A DNA stretch of 7,288 nt, taken from positions 1-7,288 of the forward strand of contig CAZKMM010000124.1 of the NCBI GenBank assembly GCA_964553915.1. Reading direction: 5' to 3'. The DNA is from CAZKMM01 sp964553915. Its GTDB lineage: Bacteria; RBG-13-61-14; DRUE01. The position numbers and the translations under genes were made by a program. The notes under the pieces were generated by a model. The model was not told the origin of the DNA and ran no database searches. It saw only the letters and a program-made list of their open reading frames with translations. The stretch's first letter is position 1; each line of letters opens with the position of its first letter. Shown piece after piece: positions 1-6,500 of the stretch.

Positions 1-1505
1 ACAAATTCCGCTAAAACCTCTTCCTTTTCCGGGCGAGTAAGAAAAGTCACACTCAGCCAGACCAGGCTGGTAAATCCTACAGTAATAAGCATTTCCACCG
101 CATAAACCGGGGCGCCAGGAAAAAACCGCTCCGCAAAATGAGAAAATTTCAAAAACAAAGAGATAACCAGAGCACTAACCATCGCACTGATTTCACTCCA
201 GGCATTAATCCTCCACCAGTACCAGCGAAGGATATAAACCAAACCAGTGCCAGCACCAATGGTTAAAAGCAATTCCCATCCGCTTCTGATGGATTCCATT
301 GCATATCCCACCAGCCCGGCTATTACCATCAAGCCAAAAGTGCAGAGACGGGAAACCAAAACATAATGACCCTCAGAACGGTCCCGGACCAAAAACCTCT
401 GATAAAAATCATTGATGATATAGCTCGCTCCCCAGTTCAGATGAGTGGAAATCGTGCTCATAAAAGCCGCGGCTAAACTGGCTAACATCAATCCCAAAAG
501 TCCAGCAGGAAGAAGCTCTACCATTAACTTAACATATCCCTCCTGAGGCTTTGCCAGTCCGGGCAAAAGCACCAGAGAGCAGAGTCCTACCAATATCCAG
601 GGCCAGGGACGAAGCGCATAATGTGCCACATTAAACCAGAGGGTAGCAAACAAAGAATGCTTTTCATCTTTGGCAGAAAAAATCCGCTGGGCAATATATC
701 CCCCTCCGCCCGGCTCTGCTCCCGGATACCAGCTCGCCCACCACTGAAGCCCGAGGTAAACCAGAAACAAACTCACCGGCATCCAGGCACTTCCTACCTC
801 CGGAAAAAAGCGAAAAACCGCCTCAGCCCGCTCTGCTCCATAAAGTGAAAGCATCCTGCTTTCCAGTCCCGAGACCCAGCCCACTTTATCCAGAGCAAAT
901 ATTGCCAGAAGAATTGAACCGCTCATCGCAATGATGAACTGGAAAAAGTCCGTGATAATCACGCCCCAGAGCCCGCTCAAGCCAGAATAAATCACGGTTA
1001 TTCCCAGACAGACCAGAACCGCTACCCAGCGGTTTACCTTTAAAGTCACCCCGACAATGCTAATCCCGGCGTTAATCACCCAGCCCATTATGATGCAGTT
1101 AGCAATTATTCCCAGATAAAGTGCCCGAAAGCCCCGAAGGAACGCCCCGGGCTTTCCCCCATATCTGATTTCCGCCAGCTCCTGGTCAGTAAGCACTCCC
1201 ACCCTCCGCCAGAGCCGGGCAAATAAGAACACGGTAAGCATCCCGTTGAGCACCGCACACCACCAGAACCAGTTGCCAGCAATTCCATGCTCATAAACAA
1301 ATTGATTTACTGCCAGAGGAGTATCCGCGGCAAAGGTGGTGGCAACCATACTGGTTCCTGCCAGCCACCAGGGAAGGTTCCTGCCCGAGATAAAATACTC
1401 ATTTATATTTTTTCCGGCCCGGCGGGAGAAATAGAGACCAACCAGAAGGGAGAATACAAAATAGCTCGCAATCAAGCTCCAGTCCAGCCAGCTTAAATTG
1501 CCCAT
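1..1505 (-). CDS. Sodium:solute symporter (SSS family), 3' end cut by window edge
   Basis: This is probably an inner-membrane Na+-driven carrier for a sugar or other small organic solute. Reading the minus strand from the ATG at 1505-1503 gives 501 uninterrupted residues to the edge, with about 13 hydrophobic helices (roughly residues 8-26, 45-65, 76-97, 127-150, 158-175, 178-204, 240-258, 285-315, 327-352, 381-401, 408-426, 437-452, 466-488). Family hallmarks are EYFISGRNLPWW (36-47) leading into TTFAADTPLAV (56-66), and AAFMSTISTHLNWGASY (346-362) followed by INDFYQRF. Ser350/Thr351 sit where the family's Na2-site hydroxyl pair is expected (inferred from vSGLT, not modelled). The start is supported by an AAGGAG site 10 bases upstream. 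Other members of this subtype run to about 600 residues, so a C-terminal part is probably missing. The gene is divergent from the GH2 gene, which suggests it imports that enzyme's product. The substrate cannot be read from the sequence. The gene looks more GC-rich than the chelatase gene. Confidence 0.93.
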   Translation of the reverse strand, partial: MGNLSWLDWSLIASYFVFSLLVGLYFSRRAGKNINEYFISGRNLPWWLAGTSMVATTFAADTPLAVNQFVYEHGIAGNWFWWCAVLNGMLTVFLFARLWRRVGVLTDQELAEIRYGGKPGAFLRGFRALYLGIIANCIIMGWVINAGISIVGVTLKVNRWVAVLVCLGITVIYSGLSGLWGVIITDFFQFIIAMSGSILLAIFALDKVGWVSGLESRMLSLYGAERAEAVFRFFPEVGSAWMPVSLFLVYLGLQWWASWYPGAEPGGGGYIAQRIFSAKDEKHSLFATLWFNVAHYALRPWPWILVGLCSLVLLPGLAKPQEGYVKLMVELLPAGLLGLMLASLAAAFMSTISTHLNWGASYIINDFYQRFLVRDRSEGHYVLVSRLCTFGLMVIAGLVGYAMESIRSGWELLLTIGAGTGLVYILRWYWWRINAWSEISAMVSALVISLFLKFSHFAERFFPGAPVYAVEMLITVGFTSLVWLSVTFLTRPEKEEVLAEF

Positions 1506-1515
1506 GTTTTCCGCT

Positions 1516-1521
1516 CTCCTT
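1516..1521 (-). promoter_or_regulatory. Ribosome binding site of the symporter gene
   Basis: The minus strand reads AAGGAG here, 10 bases before the ATG at 1505-1503. It is a near-consensus Shine-Dalgarno sequence and it fixes the start codon of the symporter. Confidence 0.8.
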
Positions 1522-1527
1522 TTTGCC

Positions 1528-1545
1528 AGATTTTCGCAAAAATCT
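1528..1545. promoter_or_regulatory. Inverted repeat, candidate operator
   Basis: AGATTTT (1528-1534), a four-base spacer CGCA, then AAAATCT (1539-1545) form a perfect 7+4+7 dyad. It covers the candidate -10 of the symporter promoter and ends 22 bases before its start codon, a place where a repressor would block transcription. An RNA hairpin here would be weak because the arms are mostly A/T, so a protein-binding site is the likelier reading. No regulator gene is visible in the window. Confidence 0.4.
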
Positions 1546-1559
1546 TTCTCTAATGTCAA
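1530..1559 (-). promoter_or_regulatory. Candidate sigma-70-type promoter of the symporter gene
   Basis: The minus strand has a perfect TTGACA (1559-1554), an 18-base spacer, and GAAAAT (1535-1530), which matches four of six bases of TATAAT. It would start transcription near 1523 and give a very short leader containing the ribosome binding site. The -35 is strong, the -10 is weak and the spacer is long. It assumes a standard housekeeping sigma factor. Confidence 0.4.
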
Positions 1560-1581
1560 GAGCAGATTTAAATAAAATTTT

Positions 1582-1610
1582 TTGCCAAGCAGAGAAGTTT
1601 ATGATTAAAT
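1582..1610 (+). promoter_or_regulatory. Candidate promoter of the GH2 gene
   Basis: TTGCCA (1582-1587), a 17-base spacer and TTAAAT (1605-1610) resemble a sigma-70-type promoter, with a predicted start near 1617 and a leader of about 20 bases. An alternative -10, TATGAT at 1600-1605, is closer to consensus but has only a T-run as its -35. The surroundings are AT-rich, so the exact placement is uncertain. Confidence 0.35.
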
Positions 1611-1623
1611 TTTTCCCATCAAA

Positions 1624-1629
1624 GGGAGG
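1624..1629 (+). promoter_or_regulatory. Ribosome binding site of the GH2 gene
   Basis: GGGAGG lies 8 bases upstream of the ATG at 1638. This purine-rich Shine-Dalgarno sequence supports that codon as the start. The protein beginning there opens directly with an export signal. Confidence 0.75.
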
Positions 1630-1637
1630 GAAAGAAA

Positions 1638-3563
1638 ATGAAGCTAAAAAGATTTCTTTTTATCACTCTCATTTTCTCTTCAATGTCTTTTTTGAGCTTT
1701 AAGCTGGAAAATTATTTTGAGGAAATTGGTATAAAAATTATTGATGACATCCCTGTGTTTTTTGAAAATGGCATACCCTATTTCACCAGATTTCAACATA
1801 CTGACCACATAATCATTGACCTTTCTGGAACCTGGAAATTCAAGCCTGACCCAAATGAGCAGGGAGAAAAAGAAAAATGGTTCAGCCCAGCTTTTGACGA
1901 TTCTGGCTGGCTTGAGCAAAAGGTTCCTGGCTGTTGGAATTTGCTTTCCCCTCAGCTTCTTTCCTATCAGGGCGCAGGCTGGTATCGGCACTGGTTTTTT
2001 GTGCCGGAAAATCTTTCCAAAAGCTTCAATCGCCTGGTTCTGGATGGGGTTGCTTATCGTGCTAAAGTTTATCTAAATGGAAAACTGATTGGCACCCACT
2101 CAGGTGGGTTCAGCAGATGGAGCCTGGATATAACTGACTATCTTAATTATGGGGCAAAAAATCTTCTTACCATTTGTGTGGACAACCGTAGAGAATTTAC
2201 CAGCCTTCCGCCCCTGACGAAAAGAGGCGGACCGCTTGGATGGTGGTTTTATGGCGGGATTAATCGGCTGGTTCAAATTGAAAGCTCTCCCAAAACCACC
2301 ATCTGCAAGCTCGCGGTTGAAACCGACCATCTGGGAAATATTCGGGCAAAAGGAATTATTTTCTCCCGCAACCGAAGCGATGACCAGGTAAAGGTTATAA
2401 TTCAGCTTAAAGACCTTAAAGGCAGGCTCATCAAAAAACTATTTTCAAAACAGATTTCCATCGCAAAAAACGGATTTGGAACCTTTGAGCTTGCAAACAA
2501 AATAAATGGAGTTGCGCCCTGGTCTCCGAGCACGCCTGAAAACCGATACCTTTTTGAAATAACCCTGCAGGGAAAATCAGGTGCGGAAAAGCAGGCGCTG
2601 GAGCTCGGCTTTAGAAAATTTGAATTTAAAAATGGCAAAGCCTTTCTGAACCATAAGGAGATTTTCCTGCGAGGAATAAATCGTCACGAAGATGCCCCTG
2701 AGACAGGTTTTTATCAGACCGATGAGCGTCTCCATCAGGATATGGCACTTTTAAAAGAGCTGAAGATAAATTTTATGCGACCGGCTCATTACCCAAATGA
2801 CCCACGCTGGCTGGATGCCTGCGACCGGGCTGGCATCTTAATTGCCGAAGAAATACCGCTCTATCAGGTGGGCATAAGCCCATCCAGCTATTTTGCATCA
2901 TTGAGCAAAAAACTCTTCATTGATTCTGCCCGCCAGCTCATTGAAACCATTGAGCGGGATAGAAACCACCCCTGCCTGGTCATCTGGTCAGTTGGCAATG
3001 AGAACCTGACCGCTTTTTATGCCATCAAGCATCTTCTAAAAAAGCTCTATGCAACTGCCAAATTTGTTGACCCAACCCGACCCACAACCTTTGCCCTTCT
3101 CCGCTTTCCACCCTTTTTGGAAAAAAGCGCCGGGATTGCCGATGTAATTTTCACCAATGAATATTTTGGCTGGTATAATGGAAAGGTAGAAGACCTGGAC
3201 AGATATCTTGATTTACTTCATAAAAAATTTCCCGAAAAACCTATTATGGTCTCAGAATTTGGTGCAGGTGCGGTCATTGGCAAGAGTCCAGAAAAGCTCT
3301 ATTCTCTGGGCAGTGTCAAAAGGGATTTTACCGAGGAGTATCAGGCATATTTCCATCAAAAGCAGTTTGAAATTATTCTTTCCAAACCTTATGTTGTGGG
3401 CACGATGCCCTGGATTTTTGCAGACTTCCGAGATGATAAGCGTCCGCACAATCCAATTGTCAACTTCAACCTCAAAGGTCTGGTGAATTACCAGCGCCAG
3501 AAGAAAAAAGCGTTTGAGGTAGTTTCCCGAATTTATCACCAAATAGAAAAATCTGGCAATTAA
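1638..3563 (+). CDS. Exported glycoside hydrolase family 2 enzyme, beta-glucuronidase/beta-galactosidase-like
   Basis: The product has 641 residues and hydrolyses a terminal beta-linked sugar or uronic acid by a retaining mechanism (known for the family). Residues 1-21 form an export signal (MKLKR, then a hydrophobic stretch FLFITLIF onward) with no lipobox cysteine. The GH2 sugar-binding jelly roll spans about 55-216 (SGTWKF at 63-68, WYRHWF at 115-120, GGINRLVQIE at 206-215). An Ig-like domain covers about 217-328 and the TIM barrel about 329-636. In the barrel are LRGINRHEDAP (344-354), RPAHYP (381-386), the acid/base Glu455 in SVGNE (451-455) and the nucleophile Glu540 in VSEFGAG (538-544). 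Both catalytic residues are present and the frame is intact. The segment NEYFGWY (507-513), Asn611-x-Lys613, and a length near E. coli GusA plus a signal resemble beta-glucuronidases. Because N-x-K-G also occurs in some beta-galactosidases, I leave the symbol blank. The gene diverges from the symporter gene and probably feeds it. Confidence 0.93.
   Translation: MKLKRFLFITLIFSSMSFLSFKLENYFEEIGIKIIDDIPVFFENGIPYFTRFQHTDHIIIDLSGTWKFKPDPNEQGEKEKWFSPAFDDSGWLEQKVPGCWNLLSPQLLSYQGAGWYRHWFFVPENLSKSFNRLVLDGVAYRAKVYLNGKLIGTHSGGFSRWSLDITDYLNYGAKNLLTICVDNRREFTSLPPLTKRGGPLGWWFYGGINRLVQIESSPKTTICKLAVETDHLGNIRAKGIIFSRNRSDDQVKVIIQLKDLKGRLIKKLFSKQISIAKNGFGTFELANKINGVAPWSPSTPENRYLFEITLQGKSGAEKQALELGFRKFEFKNGKAFLNHKEIFLRGINRHEDAPETGFYQTDERLHQDMALLKELKINFMRPAHYPNDPRWLDACDRAGILIAEEIPLYQVGISPSSYFASLSKKLFIDSARQLIETIERDRNHPCLVIWSVGNENLTAFYAIKHLLKKLYATAKFVDPTRPTTFALLRFPPFLEKSAGIADVIFTNEYFGWYNGKVEDLDRYLDLLHKKFPEKPIMVSEFGAGAVIGKSPEKLYSLGSVKRDFTEEYQAYFHQKQFEIILSKPYVVGTMPWIFADFRDDKRPHNPIVNFNLKGLVNYQRQKKKAFEVVSRIYHQIEKSGN
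3560..3563. other. Overlapping convergent stop codons (TTAA)
   Basis: The plus-strand hydrolase ends with TAA at 3561-3563. The minus-strand chelatase ends with TAA read from 3562-3560. The two convergent genes therefore overlap by four bases in a self-complementary TTAA. There is no intergenic room for a terminator, and I see no strong GC-rich hairpin with a T-run on either side. Confidence 0.95.
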
Positions 3564-6500
3564 TCTGTTTTTTGCTCAATTTCTGCCTCTATTTCTAAAA
3601 GAGACTCTTCTAGCTTTCTCAGGTCTTTTTGAGTTGCCTTCCAATATCCGCGTTGATAGGCTTCTATTAAACGCTCAATAATTTGATGAGTAGCAAATGA
3701 ATTGGATTGAGTGAGCTCCCTGCGAATCTTATCGTCAAAAACAAATCGCTCCGCTACCTTCTGATATGTCCAGCTAGATACACTGTGAGTGGTTGCTGAC
3801 CAGCCAATAAGATATTCAACCCGGTCAGCAATCTTCTGGGCACCGTGCCAGTTATGCGCCATTATTCCCTCAATCCATTTTGGGTTTAAAAGACGGGAGC
3901 GGATCGAACGGTCAAGAAGCTTTTCAGCTGATTCAGTCTCTACTCCTTCTCTACGAGTATCTGAAAAAAGCATCAGCGGAGCTTCATTGCTTATCATTTC
4001 AACTGAGCGTGCCAATCCTCCAAAAAATTCATAATAATGGTCTAAATCAATCAGGTCGTAATCATTGGAATAAATAATCTGAGAGACAAGTTTGACATTT
4101 TTTAAATTCTGCTTATAAAGCTCCTTTGCATACCGGGCAAAAATATTCTCGCTATGCAAAAAGCACATAGAATCCAGATAACTTTGCGCTAGCTCCTCCT
4201 CTTTATTCCAAACTGAATCTTCAATCAAAGGTAGCATTTTGGTTCCGTATTCCCCGCTCTGCGGTCCAAAAATTCTGGCACAGGCAAGCTTCCAAGCAAA
4301 ATCGCTATTTTCAGAAATCTTTATCTTTTGCTTGATAAGCTTTAAATTCTCCTGAGAATGCTTTTTGACAAAATTCCACTCATCCGGCTCATCTAGCTCA
4401 GAAACGAGCTTAAAAGCCCTTGCCACAAGCTCCATTTGCTGAGGAAACATCTCACGGAAAAATCCGCAGATATTAACCAAAACATCTATACGAGGTCTTT
4501 TCAACTCTTCAAGAGGTATAACTTCAAGCCTTGGGTCCCAAGCGCCGTGTTTACGGTTCAGCCGTAAACCAAGATAGTATAAAATTTGTCCAATAGTTTC
4601 CCCGCCTGTTCCTGTTGTCTCAAATCCCCAGAGAACAACGCCCACACTCTCTGGATATCTACCCTTGCTTGCTATATACCTTTTTAAGGTATTCTCTCCA
4701 GCTTCTCTTCCTCTCAATAAAGCGAGTTCTGTTGGAATTTTAGTGGGGTCAAATTGAAAAATGTTTCTTCCAGTAGGAAGCGCATCTGGATTGCGAAGTA
4801 TATCTCCAGCGGAGCTTGGCTCAATATACCCTCCACTCAAAGCATTTGCTAAACTTTCAAGCTCCCTCTCATTGGCGCAATAATCTCCTAAAACCTTCAA
4901 ACCAAAATCTAAACTTGAAAAAAGCTCCTTTTTTAAACTAAAAGAAAGACCAGAATTTGTGGACGCATACTCAGCTCCTCGGCTTAATGCCATTTCAATA
5001 ACTTTTTCTATTTTCTGGCTGATTTCCTTTTTATGCCCCTGGCGATTTAAGTCAAGCTCAAAACCCTGGGAAAAAATACTGTTTAAAGATTTAATCCCTT
5101 CTCGGTCATAGCTTAAAAGCGCTTTGAGAAAATTCTTTTTCTGCTCCCAGGTGCATTCATCACCAATAATATGCAGTCCATATGGTATTATTGAGCGCTT
5201 TATTTTATAAAGCTCATCGTGTAACTCGCTTAAACTATAATTTTCCAGGTTGAGTTCATCTGCTAGTTTTTTAATTCTATCCTGAATAGGCTTAACCCGC
5301 TCAGGTTGAGCAGAAAATTGCTGATACTCTTCAAGCAAATCCTCTAGCTCTTGATATTGTTCATAAAGCCCAGCTTCTACATAAGCAGGTGAGTTATGAC
5401 TGATTAAAGTCGCATAAGCTCTTCGTTTAGCAATTGTCGCTTCGGAAGGATTGCTGATTATGTAATAGTAAAAGTGGGGGAGGTCGCCAATAAGTAAATC
5501 AGGAAAATCTCCTTCTGCTGGTGCCAGCTCTTTGCCCGGCATAAACTCAACCAAACCGTGCGTTCCTATATGAACAACCGCATCTGCTTTCCAGACTTCT
5601 TTAAGCCAGTAATAAAAAGCAAGATATTGGTGGTGCGGAGGGATACTGCGGTTATGAGCTATCTTGTTTAAATCATCGCCATTTCTTAGCGGTGGACGGG
5701 CGGGCTGTATGCCGATCAAAATATTACCAAATTCAATAGCAGGAATAAGAATTTTATTCTCAAAAACCATAACCTTTCCGGGCGGATTTCCCCAGCTTTT
5801 TACAACCTCTTCCTGAACCTTTTGAGGCAGGCTATAAAAATAGTCTTTATACTCCTCACAGGAGAGATAAAATCCCCTCTGAGCTATTTTTTGGGGAGAA
5901 AGCCAGCGACCAGAATTAACCAAATGAAAATCCAGAAACAATTCCTTTAAAGATTTTTCCCGCTTTTCAACTCTATACCCTTTTGATTTTAAGTAATCAA
6001 GAATCCTTTCAAGACTGGCAAAAGTATCAAGATAACTGGCAGAGCCAATATCCGCCTCCCCCGGCGGATAGTTATAAATAATAAGTGCCACCTTCTTTTC
6101 CTGATTGGGCTTTTGACGAAGAAAGATGCGCCTTTTAATGCGTGCAGTAAACCTATCCAAACGCTCCTCTATCGGCTTGACTTCTCTAAAAGAAATTCCT
6201 TCCAAAAAGCCATCTTCAAGACCACAAATTGGCACCGGGTCAGTTGCACCATCAAGCTCTGGCCAAGTGATACTGGCGATAGTCTCCACTATATCCAGCC
6301 CCTGGTCAGATTTTTCCCAGTCAGAAATTTTTTTCATAAACATTAACACCGGATTGAAAACAGGAACATTCAGTTCGTTTAAAATTTCTATGGTTGGAGC
6401 TGGATTCCCTCCCAAAGGTCCACCATTTATCCGGAACCAAAGAAGATTTAACAAGCCATCAATGAGGGGCTTGTTTTGGTCAAAGAAAAACTTTCTAATG

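Larger units (their letters stand above)
1520..1587. repeat. Nine-base direct repeat TTTTTGCCA in the divergent control region
   Basis: TTTTTGCCA occurs on the plus strand at 1520-1528 and again at 1579-1587, 59 bases apart. One copy lies at the predicted transcription start of the symporter. The other overlaps the candidate -35 of the hydrolase gene. A related core, TTTTTGC, lies between them on the minus strand (1536-1542). The placement would suit a regulator acting on both promoters, but the sequence is AT-rich and a chance match is possible. Confidence 0.35.

Noticed and set aside
621..1496. Short open frames on both strands inside 621-1496
   Set aside because: They are out-of-frame shadows of the 501-residue symporter frame; their translations are low-complexity, Pro/Arg/Ser-rich and lack start-site support.
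3599..3609. AAGAG-A-CTCTT dyad just inside the 3' end of the chelatase gene as a terminator
   Set aside because: A five-base arm with a one-base loop cannot form a stable hairpin and no T-run follows.
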